Source of the DNA: Rugosibacter sp.
GTDB taxonomy: Bacteria; Pseudomonadota; Gammaproteobacteria; Burkholderiales; Rhodocyclaceae
Reading direction: 5' to 3'
Length of the DNA stretch: 52,438 nt
Assembly: GCA_030645365.1 (NCBI GenBank)
Contig: JAUSMB010000024.1
Span: 1 to 52,438, forward strand
Shown: positions 1 through 8,186 of the stretch, piece after piece
How positions within the stretch are numbered: the stretch's first letter is position 1
How the letters are laid out: every line of letters starts with the position of its first letter
Program-made: the position numbers and the translations under genes
Notes under the pieces: model-generated
The model's database searches: none
What the model was told of the DNA's origin: nothing
What the model saw: only the letters and a program-made list of their open reading frames with translations

Positions 1-2
1 CC

Positions 3-110
3 ACTGCCGACATGATGCGCAAAGCGGCTGTCGGCATGTTAACCGGCATGGCGGATCGCGTAAAACACGGTGCCGCATCCTCTAAAGCGCCACCCAGCAA
101 GGACGATTGA
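3..110 (+). CDS. C-terminal end of an upstream gene (partial)
   Basis: An open frame enters from the left edge and stops at a TGA that shares bases with the ubiB ATG (TGATG), which is typical of translational coupling. The visible tail is short, basic then Ser/Pro/Lys-rich, with the sequence MMRKAAVGMLTGMADRVKHG near its start. In many proteobacteria the gene before ubiB is an SCP2-domain ubiquinone accessory protein (UbiJ), but the tail is too short to recognise. The identity is left open. Confidence 0.5.
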   Translation, partial: TADMMRKAAVGMLTGMADRVKHGAASSKAPPSKDD

Positions 111-1915
111 TGCTGTGGCAAGCGGTCACAGCCGCCCGCGATCTGGGCCGTTTGCAGCATATCGCGGCGATTCTGATTCGTCATGGTTTTGGCGATATGG
201 TGCGGCGGCTGGGGCTGGCCGATGCGCTGGAAAAAGCGGGACGAGCGCTGCATTGGCATGAAGCAGAAGATCTGGCGCACCTTGAAGTGCCAGCACGGGT
301 GCGCCGTGCGCTGGAAGAAATGGGGCCAACTTTCATCAAACTTGGTCAGGTGCTCGCCACTCGGGTCGATTTGTTTGATGCCACCTGGATTGCCGAGTTC
401 AGTCGTCTGCAGGATAACGCGCCTACCGTACCGTGGGCAGATATTCATGCGCAGCTAAGCGCAGACCTCGGTGTAGCACCCGAGGAAGTGTTTTCTGCCA
501 TTGATCCGCAACCCCTGGCTGCGGCGTCTGTTGCGCAAGTGCATCGTGCAAGACTGGAAGATGGCAGCGAAGTCATCGTCAAAGTGCGACGACCGGGAAT
601 TCGGCCAACGATTGAGGCCGATTTGCGTTGGCTGATGCGCTTGGCGGAGCTGGCCGAAAACGATCTGCCTGAGGTGCGTACCTTTCGCCCGCGCGATGTG
701 GTGCGTCAGCTCACCCAGTCACTGCGCCGCGAGCTGGATTTCGCCAGCGAGTGCCGCAGCGCGGAACGCATCGCAGAAAATTTTGCAGATTTCGCAGACG
801 ATGAAGCGCCTGCCCCAAAAGTTATGCGCAGCGGTATCCAGCCGGACGGCGCTGGTGAGACGGCGGAGGCGGCGGGGACGGCGCAGCATGACAATGGCGC
901 GCAAGCCGCGCCGCCGGTTGTTATCCCTCGCGTCTACTGGGCATGGACCGGCGAACGGGTGTGCGTGCAGGAATTCATCGATGGCATTCCCGGGCGCGAT
1001 CTGGCTGCCGTTGATCGTGCGGGCCTCGACCGCAAAATACTCGCCCGGCGCGGTGCGCATGCGGTGTTGAAAATGATCGTCGAAGACGGCTTTTTCCACG
1101 CCGATCCGCACCCGGGCAATGTGTTCTACCTGCCCGGCAACCGCATCGCCTTCATTGACTTCGGCATGGTCGGGCGGCTAACCGATGAGCGCCGCGACCA
1201 ACTGATAAGCCTGTTGTTGGGGTTGGTGCAGCGCGATGCGCGGCGTGTCTCCGATGTGCTGCTTGATTGGACAGGGAATAGCGCGTTGGATGAAGAAGCG
1301 CTGTTGCTGGAAATTGATACCTTTGTTGATCAATATCATGGAGTGCCACTCAAGCAGTTGCGGCTCGACCAAATGCTGGGTGAGATTGCCGCCATGTTGC
1401 GTCAGCACCGGCTGACGCTGCCCGCCGATCTGGCTTTGCTCATCAAGGCCTTCATTACACTGGAGGGCATGGGACGAGAGCTTGATCCGGATTTTGACAT
1501 GGCGGGAGAAGCCATGCCCATGCTGGAAAAGGCTATGCGCAAGCGTTATTCGCCGCGTGCCATTGGCAAGCGGGGCTGGCAATCTGTGCGCGAGATGCTG
1601 GCCCTGTTGGCCAACTTGCCGCAAGATCTTTCCCGTCTGCTGCGTGCTGCGCGCCGGGGGCGTCTGGAAGTGCATATTGATGTGACGCATCTGAAGCGTC
1701 TCGGTAACCAGCTTGACCGCGCCATCAGCCGCTTGGTTGTGGGCATTGTGGTAGCGGCGCTGATCGTTGGCTCATCCATCGTCATGACGGTGTCTGGTGG
1801 CCCGAGTTTGTTCGGCTTGCCTTTTTTTGGTCTGCTGGGTTTTGGTAGTGCGACGGTTGGCGGCCTGTGGCTTTTGCTGTCTATCCGCAAAAGTGGCAGA
1901 GCGGATTTGGAGTGA
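110..1915 (+). CDS. ubiB: UbiB, ABC1/ADCK-family atypical kinase of ubiquinone biosynthesis
   Basis: Membrane-anchored atypical kinase/ATPase needed for coenzyme Q biosynthesis. Visible family marks are the KxGQ motif (FIKLGQVLATR, about residues 72-85), the Ala-rich nucleotide loop (AAASVAQVHRA), HADPHPGNVF (about 330) and the metal-binding DFG in FIDFGMVG (about 348). Two hydrophobic helices close the C-terminus (about 541-592). The ATG at 110 overlaps the previous stop; a TTG at 107 is also possible. Odd point: about 40 low-complexity Ala/Gly/Glu-rich residues (about 230-270) lie between the kinase core and the PRVYW strand. This insert contains one copy of the window's interspersed repeat. 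The gene is followed by an overlapping patatin gene. Confidence 0.95.
   Translation: MLWQAVTAARDLGRLQHIAAILIRHGFGDMVRRLGLADALEKAGRALHWHEAEDLAHLEVPARVRRALEEMGPTFIKLGQVLATRVDLFDATWIAEFSRLQDNAPTVPWADIHAQLSADLGVAPEEVFSAIDPQPLAAASVAQVHRARLEDGSEVIVKVRRPGIRPTIEADLRWLMRLAELAENDLPEVRTFRPRDVVRQLTQSLRRELDFASECRSAERIAENFADFADDEAPAPKVMRSGIQPDGAGETAEAAGTAQHDNGAQAAPPVVIPRVYWAWTGERVCVQEFIDGIPGRDLAAVDRAGLDRKILARRGAHAVLKMIVEDGFFHADPHPGNVFYLPGNRIAFIDFGMVGRLTDERRDQLISLLLGLVQRDARRVSDVLLDWTGNSALDEEALLLEIDTFVDQYHGVPLKQLRLDQMLGEIAAMLRQHRLTLPADLALLIKAFITLEGMGRELDPDFDMAGEAMPMLEKAMRKRYSPRAIGKRGWQSVREMLALLANLPQDLSRLLRAARRGRLEVHIDVTHLKRLGNQLDRAISRLVVGIVVAALIVGSSIVMTVSGGPSLFGLPFFGLLGFGSATVGGLWLLLSIRKSGRADLE
845..864 (+). 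repeat. Interspersed repeat copy 1 (inside ubiB)
   Basis: GACGGCGCTGGTGAGACGGC matches the consensus core GTCGGCGCTGGTGATACGGC at 18 of 20 positions. It is translated here as D-G-A-G-E-T-A within a low-complexity insertion of UbiB. Confidence 0.65.
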
Positions 1916-2907
1916 GCAGCGACGTAAATCACCGCCCCAAAATCGGCCTCGCGCTGGGTAGCGGCTCGGCGCGTGGCCTCGCGCATGTCGGTGTGATCCG
2001 CGCCATCGAAGAGGCAGGCTTCACGCTGGACTATATCGCAGGCACCAGCATGGGCGCATTGATCGGTGCAGTCCATGCTGCTGGCAAACTCAATGAACTG
2101 GAAAACTCTTTTCTCGGCTTCGACTGGAAAAAGACAGTCTCTTTCTTCGATGTCGTGCTGCCCCGGTCTGGCCTGATCGACGGGGCGAAGGTCAGCGAAC
2201 TCGTGCGCAGCCATGTCCATGCGGATGGCATCGAAACCCTGCCCATTGCCTTCGCCGCCGTGGCCAGTGACCTGACGAGCGGCGAAGAAGTGGTGATCCG
2301 CACGGGCGACATCATCGAAGCCGTGCGCGCCAGCATTTCAGTACCCGGCATTTTCACCCCCGTGCGCCGCAACGGGCAGATTCTGGTGGATGGCGGCCTG
2401 GTCAACCCGGTACCCGTCAGCGCCGCCCGCGCCATGGGCGCCGATAGGGTGATCGCCGTCGATCTCAACCATCAGATCGTGGACGGCAAAAACTTGAAGC
2501 CGCTGCTACCCGCCACCAACGCCGCCACCAACGCCGCAACCAACACCGCAACCAGCGGGCCGTCCCTGCGTTCCGGCTGGATGGCGGTTTATGACCAGAC
2601 GATGCAAAACCTCAAGCAAAAACTGCTCGCCAGCGATGCGCCGGGACGTACCCAGCTCTTGCGCTGGCTCGCGCGCGAAGAGCCGCTGCCCAGCATTTTC
2701 GAAGTGCTGCTGGCCTCGATCAACATCATGGAAACGAGTATCACGCAAACGCGCCTGCATATCGACCAGCCGAACCTCATCATCCAGCCGCCGCTCGGCC
2801 ACATCCGCTTCCTCGAATTCGGCCGTGCCGAAGAAATCATCGCCATCGGCTATGAACACACGCAGCGGCAACTGGCTGCGCTTGATCCGGGCGTGCTGCC
2901 GCGATAG
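1912..2907 (+). CDS. RssA-like patatin-family phospholipase/esterase
   Basis: Cytoplasmic patatin-like serine hydrolase of the RssA/NTE type. The glycine-rich oxyanion motif GSGSARGLAHVGV is near residues 16-28, the nucleophile elbow is GTSMGA (about 44-49), and the catalytic Asp lies in DGGLVNPVPV (about 160). The GTG at 1912 overlaps the ubiB stop (GTGA) and places the oxyanion loop at the usual distance from the N-terminus; the frame is open back to 1867. A tandem 12-bp repeat (2512-2557) encodes an Ala/Thr/Asn-rich linker after the catalytic core. The natural substrate is unknown. Confidence 0.88.
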   Translation: MSSDVNHRPKIGLALGSGSARGLAHVGVIRAIEEAGFTLDYIAGTSMGALIGAVHAAGKLNELENSFLGFDWKKTVSFFDVVLPRSGLIDGAKVSELVRSHVHADGIETLPIAFAAVASDLTSGEEVVIRTGDIIEAVRASISVPGIFTPVRRNGQILVDGGLVNPVPVSAARAMGADRVIAVDLNHQIVDGKNLKPLLPATNAATNAATNTATSGPSLRSGWMAVYDQTMQNLKQKLLASDAPGRTQLLRWLAREEPLPSIFEVLLASINIMETSITQTRLHIDQPNLIIQPPLGHIRFLEFGRAEEIIAIGYEHTQRQLAALDPGVLPR

Positions 2908-2942
2908 GGCGGCGATACCGATACGATACATGGCGTTCACCC

Positions 2943-2967
2943 AAAAAGTCGGCGCTGGCAATACGGC
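2943..2967 (+). repeat. Interspersed repeat copy 2 (intergenic)
   Basis: AAAAAGTCGGCGCTGGCAATACGGC lies 35 bp after the RssA-like gene, in the 257-bp gap before the zinc-ribbon gene. Nothing else was recognised in that gap. Confidence 0.75.
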
Positions 2968-3164
2968 AAGGTACGCAAAAAAAGCCAGGATTGGCTTTGC
3001 GTCAAGGTGATGAAGCCACTGTGAAAACGGATGATCGTCAAAGGATGTGCAGGCTGCTAAACTTATCCGATGTATTGCAAAATGAACATAGTCTTATCCG
3101 CTCGGACTGCGCCTTTCCTGGCTGATTTTCGGGTGTCTATTTAACGTTAGCCCCTGAGGTCATC

Positions 3165-3767
3165 ATGGAGTGCTACCAATGTGACAGACCAGCGATGTAT
3201 CAGGTCGGAGAGCAGAGAATTCCACTTTGCCTCGACTGCTATTTTAAGTTCTCGCAGATTCAACAGCAACAGGTTGAGAACAACGAGCGGATGATGAACT
3301 ACCTAAGTGATGAAATGGCCTTTACTGTCGGGCTACCACCGATGGGGCCGAGGTTTCCGGCCCGTCCACAATCAGTCGTCGTAGCGGGAGCTAAATTGCA
3401 TAACATTCACGTCAGCAACAGCGTCGTAGGCACGATCAACACTGGCTCGATTGGAACTGTAGATCAATCCATCACCGCCTTGGTTCAAGGTGGCGAGCCT
3501 GCTCTTGCCGAAGCCATCAAAGGGTTGTCAGAGGCAATCCTGCAAAGTGGTGACCTTACTCGAAACCAAAAGAACGAGGTGATTGAGAGCTTGAGCGTCA
3601 TCTCAAGGGAGGCCGCTACCCCAGTAGGCGCGAGACAAAATACCGTCGCCATGTCTCTCCTAGATAAGGCAATGAAGGTAACCGCCCTCGCAAACGACAT
3701 CACAGACGTATGCCAAAAGTTGTGGCCCATATTGATAGCTGCCTTCTCGGTGGCCGCAGGGGGCTAA
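3165..3767 (+). CDS. Unknown zinc-ribbon protein with a Gly/Asn/Thr-rich beta motif
   Basis: 200 aa, not assigned to a characterised family. The N-terminus has two CxxC pairs (C3/C6 and C22/C25), a probable zinc ribbon. A Gln-rich helix follows, then a strand-like segment (residues 78-103) with the pattern NIHVSNSVVGTINTGSIG. The helical C-terminal half ends in a hydrophobic segment (LWPILIAAFSVAAGG). Similar S-x-V-G-x-I-N-T-G strands occur in poorly characterised accessory proteins, some thought to be assembly or effector modules; that link is from memory only. The gene stands alone between housekeeping genes and seems more AT-rich than its neighbours, so recent acquisition is plausible. Function unknown. 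Confidence 0.75.
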   Translation: MECYQCDRPAMYQVGEQRIPLCLDCYFKFSQIQQQQVENNERMMNYLSDEMAFTVGLPPMGPRFPARPQSVVVAGAKLHNIHVSNSVVGTINTGSIGTVDQSITALVQGGEPALAEAIKGLSEAILQSGDLTRNQKNEVIESLSVISREAATPVGARQNTVAMSLLDKAMKVTALANDITDVCQKLWPILIAAFSVAAGG

Positions 3768-3869
3768 CCCGTCAGTCGACCACGTTCCCTTTGGCCACGG
3801 GCGCTACGCGATAAAGCCCGCGCAGGCCGCTCACCTCCACGTGCAGGAACCATCAGAAAGAAACCCAAC

Positions 3870-4631
3870 ATGCGCAACCATGACCAAGTCATTGCCGAGC
3901 AATTCGGCAGCACTGCCGCCGCCTATCTGACCAGCGCGGTGCACGCGCAAGGCGCGGATTTACAGGATATTGCGGCTTGCGCCCGGCAATATGCGCAGGC
4001 GGTTATTCTGGACATGGGCTGTGGTGGCGGACACGCCAGCTTCGCGGTCGCGCCGCATGCCAGACAAGTGATCGCTTACGACTTGTCGGCAGGGATGCTG
4101 GATGTCGTGCGCCAGGCCGCTGCGGAGCGCCAACTGGACAACATCGAAACCCGGCAAGGCAGCGCCGACAGTTTGCCTTTTGCCGATGCGGGCTTCGACA
4201 TGGTGTGCACGCGGTTCAGCGCGCACCACTGGCACCATCTGCCGCAGGCGCTGGCGGAGGCGGCGCGGGTGCTGAAACCCGGCGGCCGCTTTATCGTCAT
4301 CGACACGGCCGCACCGGCGGATGTGCTAGCCGACACCTACATGCAGGCGATCGAACTACTGCGCGATCCATCCCATGTGCGCAATGTCAGCCTGGCTTCC
4401 TGGCAATGGCTGATCGGCCAGGCCGGCTTGCACATCGAGTCCGACAAAAGCTGGAAGCTGCACTTGGAATTTTCTTCCTGGGTGGCGCGCATGCGTACCC
4501 CGCCAGAACACGTCGCGGCGATTCAATCCTTATGGCGCAGTGCGCCGGCCGAAGTGCGGCGTTATTTCAATGTGGCTGAGGACTTTTCGTTCGATATCGA
4601 CACGGTATTGTTGACAGCGATCAAGCGCTGA
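3870..4631 (+). CDS. Class I SAM-dependent methyltransferase (UbiE/Methyltransf_11 type)
   Basis: 253 aa. The SAM-binding motif I is VILDMGCGGGHASFA (about residues 44-58). It is followed by the acidic motif AYDLSAGML, the motif-II-like DSLPFADAGFDMVCTRFSAHH, and LKPGGRFIVIDTAAP. The order and spacing match small-molecule methyltransferases of the UbiE/BioC group. The substrate cannot be read from sequence, and no pathway partners lie next to it. The ATG follows an AGAAAG sequence that could serve as a weak ribosome-binding site. Confidence 0.85.
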   Translation: MRNHDQVIAEQFGSTAAAYLTSAVHAQGADLQDIAACARQYAQAVILDMGCGGGHASFAVAPHARQVIAYDLSAGMLDVVRQAAAERQLDNIETRQGSADSLPFADAGFDMVCTRFSAHHWHHLPQALAEAARVLKPGGRFIVIDTAAPADVLADTYMQAIELLRDPSHVRNVSLASWQWLIGQAGLHIESDKSWKLHLEFSSWVARMRTPPEHVAAIQSLWRSAPAEVRRYFNVAEDFSFDIDTVLLTAIKR

Positions 4632-4716
4632 TCCGCTGTAATCTATGGGTGGCGGCGCAAACGCCCACCGGGCCGGCAGCGTCGCGAGGTTATACTCGTG
4701 CAAGACACCTCGATGC

Positions 4717-4817
4717 ACACAAGCAACCCGATTTTTCAGGAGGCAGCCTGTGTCAGTTTTTCATTCTCCATCTATCGATGGCTCTTGTTGGTTGCGCTGT
4801 TGCCGTGGGCAGGTCAC
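4717..4817 (+). pseudogene. Decayed duplicate of the pldA leader and 5' end
   Basis: About 100 bp here align with 5447-5547, the ribosome-binding site and signal-peptide region of pldA, at roughly 85% identity by eye. The shared landmarks are TTTTCAGGAGGCA and TGGCTCTTGTTGG. In this copy the start is GTG instead of ATG, and one C is missing in the run after CATTC, which breaks the reading frame. Similarity stops soon after GCCGTGGGCA. The two copies flank the LapA-like gene, which suggests a local duplication. The rest of the gap up to 4904 shows no gene. Confidence 0.75.
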
Positions 4818-4904
4818 TGTCAGAAAATAAACAGCGCTATGCCTCGGATGCTGTATAGCAAACCTCTGAGAGAGATCTCATTTTAAAGTGAAAGGTTATT
4901 TTTC

Positions 4905-5417
4905 ATGAAAATCTTCAGCCTGCTTATTTTGTTTCTATTGGCCTTTGTCGGCGCATTGGCCTTTCTTAACTGGGAAACATTTACAGCACCATCCCCCCTT
5001 TCGCTGGGGGTTGCTGACATCCATGTCCCGCTTGGTTTAGTGATGATGACCCTGTTAGTGGTTTTCACGGTGCTGTTTCTTGCTTTCGCGATGTATTTAC
5101 AAGGCTCAGCTCTTTTACAGGCACGGCGCCATGAGAAGGCACTGCAAACCAATCGGGATCTTGCTGATAAAGCTGAAGCATCGCGATTTAGTGCCTTGCA
5201 AACCCAGTTGGAAATAGAACTAAAAAATCTTCATGGCGCAGGATCAAACCATAAGGTGGAGATATTGGGCAGGCTGGATGCGCTGGATGAAAAAATAAGC
5301 GCCTTGCTGAAACAGTCCGAAAACATCTTCAGTGCCTACTTTGGCGAACTGGAAGATCGTCTCGATAAAGAATCACAGGCTCGGGTTATCAGCCTGCCCA
5401 GTGAAAAAGATAATTGA
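4905..5417 (+). CDS. LapA-domain (DUF1049-like) inner-membrane protein
   Basis: 170 aa. Two hydrophobic segments (about residues 3-20 and 38-63) are separated by a short polar loop containing FLNWETFT. A charged, probably coiled-coil region follows (about 65-150). This layout matches the lipopolysaccharide assembly protein A family (two membrane helices, cytoplasmic coiled coil). Family members help coordinate envelope lipid synthesis in E. coli; whether this one does is unknown, although outer-membrane phospholipase A lies next door. The gene is bracketed by the duplicated pldA leader. Confidence 0.7.
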   Translation: MKIFSLLILFLLAFVGALAFLNWETFTAPSPLSLGVADIHVPLGLVMMTLLVVFTVLFLAFAMYLQGSALLQARRHEKALQTNRDLADKAEASRFSALQTQLEIELKNLHGAGSNHKVEILGRLDALDEKISALLKQSENIFSAYFGELEDRLDKESQARVISLPSEKDN

Positions 5418-5483
5418 GAACACTATAAAAAATTATTCACTTGATCTTTCACACAAACAACCCGGCTTTTCAGGAGGCAACCC

Positions 5484-6692
5484 ATGTCAATTTCTCATTC
5501 CCCCATCTGCCGATGGCTCTTGTTGGTCGCGCTGTTGCCGTGGGCATTGCCTGCTGCGGCAGGCTGGCTGATTGCGACAGACAACGAAACCGCGCAGGCA
5601 GGCGGACCGCTGCTGCTGGAGGCGGTCAAGCCGGCAACGCTGGCAGACTGGCCCGCTACGCTCACCTTGAGGTTGACACAGGCGGGTATAACGCAGGAAG
5701 TCAGCCTGACGCCGACCACTGCGACAACAACGGACAACACCCGCCGCACTTACCGCAGTACTGTGCCACCCGGTTTATCAGGGATGGTGCGTGCCGAGCT
5801 GGTCGTGCCAGCGCGTAGCGGCGCTGCTGAAACTTCCAACCGGCTGGCGCTGGTTATCGCTAATCCTTCGGCCGCAGCCACGGCCACGGCGCCGGCTTCC
5901 GCGCTTGCGGCGACGGTTCCATCGCAAGTACCAGCAGCGTCTGCCACCGCCATGGCAGAAAAATTGCCCAGTTCGGTGGCGGATAACTTTGTATTTTCAC
6001 CGCACGAGCCGATGTATTTTGTGGTGGGCAATCGAGAGGGTAACAATGCGCGGTTTCAGTTGAGTTTTAAATATCAGATATTCGATCCGCAAAGTTATCC
6101 AGCGCATTTGTTGCCGCCGCTCTCCGGGATTTATTTCGGTTACACGCAAACTTCAAGCTGGGATTTAGCGGGCAACTCCCAGCCATTTCGCGATACGAGT
6201 TACCGCCCGAGTTTTTTCTGGCAGAAGGAACCCGGCGGAGCGGGCCTGATGCCACGACAGGTGCGCATGGGTTACGAGCATGAATCGAACGGCAAGGAGG
6301 GCGCCGCTTCGCGTAGCATCGATACGCTCTTCGTGCGCCCGATCTGGCGCAAGGAGTTTGCTGATGGTAGTGCGTTCGCTTTTATGCCAAAAATTTATGG
6401 CTATCTGGACAAGGATGACAACCCGGACATCCAGCGTTATCGTGGCTATGTGGATTGGGGCTTTCGCTACGGCTATGAAGACGGCTGGTTACTGACTTCC
6501 CAGCTACGGCGCGGCACGGCAAACCGTGGCTCGGCGCAGCTTGATCTTTCTGTTCCGTTTCGTACGCCGGTGTTTACGCGTATCGGCGGTTTCCTGAACT
6601 TCCAGATTTTCTCGGGTTATGGCGAAACCCTGCTTGACTATAACGTTAAGAGCCAGACGCAATTCCGTGTCGGCGTTTCGCTGGTGCGCTGA
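5484..6692 (+). CDS. pldA: Outer-membrane phospholipase A (PldA/OMPLA)
   Basis: 402 aa. It has a signal peptide (MSISHSPICRWLLLVALLPW then ALPAAAG), an N-terminal domain of about 150 residues with an Ala/Thr/Pro-rich linker, and a C-terminal 12-strand-type barrel. The active-site segment is YEHESNGKEGAASRSIDTLF, giving His266 and Ser268 at the positions of E. coli His142 and Ser144. The third residue (E. coli Asn156) is Asp280 here. OMPLA hydrolyses phospholipids that reach the outer leaflet, as a calcium-dependent dimer. A strong AGGAGG site lies 9 nt upstream of the ATG. The N-terminal extension is larger than in E. coli. Confidence 0.92.
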   Translation: MSISHSPICRWLLLVALLPWALPAAAGWLIATDNETAQAGGPLLLEAVKPATLADWPATLTLRLTQAGITQEVSLTPTTATTTDNTRRTYRSTVPPGLSGMVRAELVVPARSGAAETSNRLALVIANPSAAATATAPASALAATVPSQVPAASATAMAEKLPSSVADNFVFSPHEPMYFVVGNREGNNARFQLSFKYQIFDPQSYPAHLLPPLSGIYFGYTQTSSWDLAGNSQPFRDTSYRPSFFWQKEPGGAGLMPRQVRMGYEHESNGKEGAASRSIDTLFVRPIWRKEFADGSAFAFMPKIYGYLDKDDNPDIQRYRGYVDWGFRYGYEDGWLLTSQLRRGTANRGSAQLDLSVPFRTPVFTRIGGFLNFQIFSGYGETLLDYNVKSQTQFRVGVSLVR

Positions 6693-6725
6693 TCAAAACG
6701 CCAGCGCAAGCTGATAAAAAACTCT

Positions 6726-6781
6726 ATCCGGCTGATCGGCATGGTACTAACGGCGCATTTGCTGTCAGTACCATACCGGAT
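6726..6781. terminator. Candidate bidirectional terminator hairpin
   Basis: Nested inverted repeats ATCCGG/CCGGAT (6726-6731, 6776-6781) and ATGGTACT/AGTACCAT (6741-6748, 6767-6774) lie between the convergent pldA and thioredoxin genes. No long T tract follows, so rho-independence is uncertain. Confidence 0.5.
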
Positions 6782-6795
6782 GCGCGGGGAGCGGC

Positions 6796-7164
6796 TTAGC
6801 CTGCTGCCCCGTTGTTGGCGATTTCCAGGCGCACCTGATCCATATCCAGCGTCATTGCCTGCTCGATGAGTTGATCAAATGCTGCTGGTGTGAGCGCGCC
6901 AGATTCCGAGTAAATGACGATTTGATCGCGGAAAATCATCAGCGTGGGAATCGAGCGGATGTTGAAGGCGGCGGCGATTTCCTGTTGCTCCTCGGTGTTT
7001 ACTTTGGCGAAGACAATGCCCGGCTTTTTTTCTGCGGCGGCTTCAAAAGTGGGCGCAAAGTTGCGGCAGGGCGCGCACCATGGCGCCCAGAAATCGACGA
7101 TCACCGTCGCGTTGTTGGTAATCGTCGATTGAAAATTATCGGCATCAAGTGGCAGGGTTGGCAT
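6796..7164 (-). CDS. Thioredoxin
   Basis: 122 aa single-domain thioredoxin fold. The redox motif is WCAPC (Cys30, Cys33) in VIVDFWAPWCAPCRNF, and the cis-Pro segment is RSIPTLMIF. Nearly all of the protein is the thioredoxin domain, with a short C-terminal tail (LDMDQVRLEIANNGAAG). No signal peptide, so it is cytoplasmic. Ala-Pro between the cysteines differs slightly from the classical Gly-Pro. It is probably a housekeeping disulphide reductase or a secondary thioredoxin; the exact partner is unknown. Confidence 0.92.
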   Translation of the reverse strand: MPTLPLDADNFQSTITNNATVIVDFWAPWCAPCRNFAPTFEAAAEKKPGIVFAKVNTEEQQEIAAAFNIRSIPTLMIFRDQIVIYSESGALTPAAFDQLIEQAMTLDMDQVRLEIANNGAAG

Positions 7165-7226
7165 GAAAGCTCCTGAGTGGATTGGTCGCGTATGCTATCG
7201 TTTTGGGGTGATTTTTTCTATAGGCG

Positions 7227-8186
7227 ATGCAAAATTTGATGTCCATTTCTCATCCGCTTTATCGTGGCCGGTTTGCCCCCTCTCCGACAGGGCCTTTGCA
7301 TTTTGGCTCGTTGGTTGCTGGGGTCGGCTCGTTTCTCGACGCACGGGCGCAGGGTGGGGAATGGCTGTTGCGCATGGAAGATATTGATGCGCCGCGCTGC
7401 TCAATGGCTGCTGCCGAAGACATATTACGCACGTTAGAAAGCTTTGGATTCGCATGGGATGGTGCCGTGGTGTGGCAGCATCAGCGCCAGGCCGCTTATG
7501 CTGATGCGCTTTTGCAATTGCAAAAAATCGAGCAGGTGTTCCCCTGCGCTTGCACGCGCCGCGAACTGGCTGATTCGCTGCTCGCTACGGATGGGGCGGC
7601 GATCTATCCGGGTACGTGTCGTCTGGGTATGGCAGAGGGCAAAAAAGCACAGGCATGGCGGGTGCACGTGAGCCCAGCATCCGCGAGCGCTGCGCCTATT
7701 GTTTTTGAGGATGCTATTCAAGGCCGCATCGAGACTGATTTATCGCGTGATGTGGGTGACTTTATTGTGCGTCGGGCAGATGGCATGTTTGCCTACCAGC
7801 TGGCTGTTGTGGTGGATGATGCGGCGGCGGGCATCACCCATGTCGTGCGCGGTGCCGATTTATTGCTTTCCACTGCGCGGCAGATTTTTTTGCAGCACCG
7901 TTTGGGTCTGCCGGTGCCGTTTTACGCGCATTTGCCGGTGGTGGTGAATGCGGCAGGTGAGAAGTTGGCTAAACAAACCTTGGCGACACCGTTGGATAGC
8001 AAGCGGCCCATGGTTGGCTTGATCTCTGCGCTGACATTGCTTGGGCAAAAACCGCCGCCGGAACTCGTGGATGCGAGCCTGGATGAGTTATGGGCATGGG
8101 CGATACGTTATTGGCGGCTTGAAAATGTGCCACGACAGCGGGCACTGCCAATCGATGAAAAGTTCATGATGCAGGAGACATCATGA
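7227..8186 (+). CDS. gluQ: Glutamyl-Q tRNA(Asp) synthetase
   Basis: 319 aa, a paralogue of the catalytic domain of glutamyl-tRNA synthetase that lacks the anticodon-binding domain. It attaches glutamate to queuosine-34 of tRNA(Asp). Visible features are RGRFAPSPTGPLHFGSL (HIGH-type motif, about residues 14-29), the zinc ligands in FPCACTRREL and YPGTCR, and a KMSKS-like KLAKQTLATP (about 245). Length matches the family. ATGs at 7227 and 7239 are both possible. The stop overlaps the next ATG (ATGA). The queuosine gene queE is 0.5 kb downstream on the other strand. Confidence 0.93.
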   Translation: MQNLMSISHPLYRGRFAPSPTGPLHFGSLVAGVGSFLDARAQGGEWLLRMEDIDAPRCSMAAAEDILRTLESFGFAWDGAVVWQHQRQAAYADALLQLQKIEQVFPCACTRRELADSLLATDGAAIYPGTCRLGMAEGKKAQAWRVHVSPASASAAPIVFEDAIQGRIETDLSRDVGDFIVRRADGMFAYQLAVVVDDAAAGITHVVRGADLLLSTARQIFLQHRLGLPVPFYAHLPVVVNAAGEKLAKQTLATPLDSKRPMVGLISALTLLGQKPPPELVDASLDELWAWAIRYWRLENVPRQRALPIDEKFMMQETS

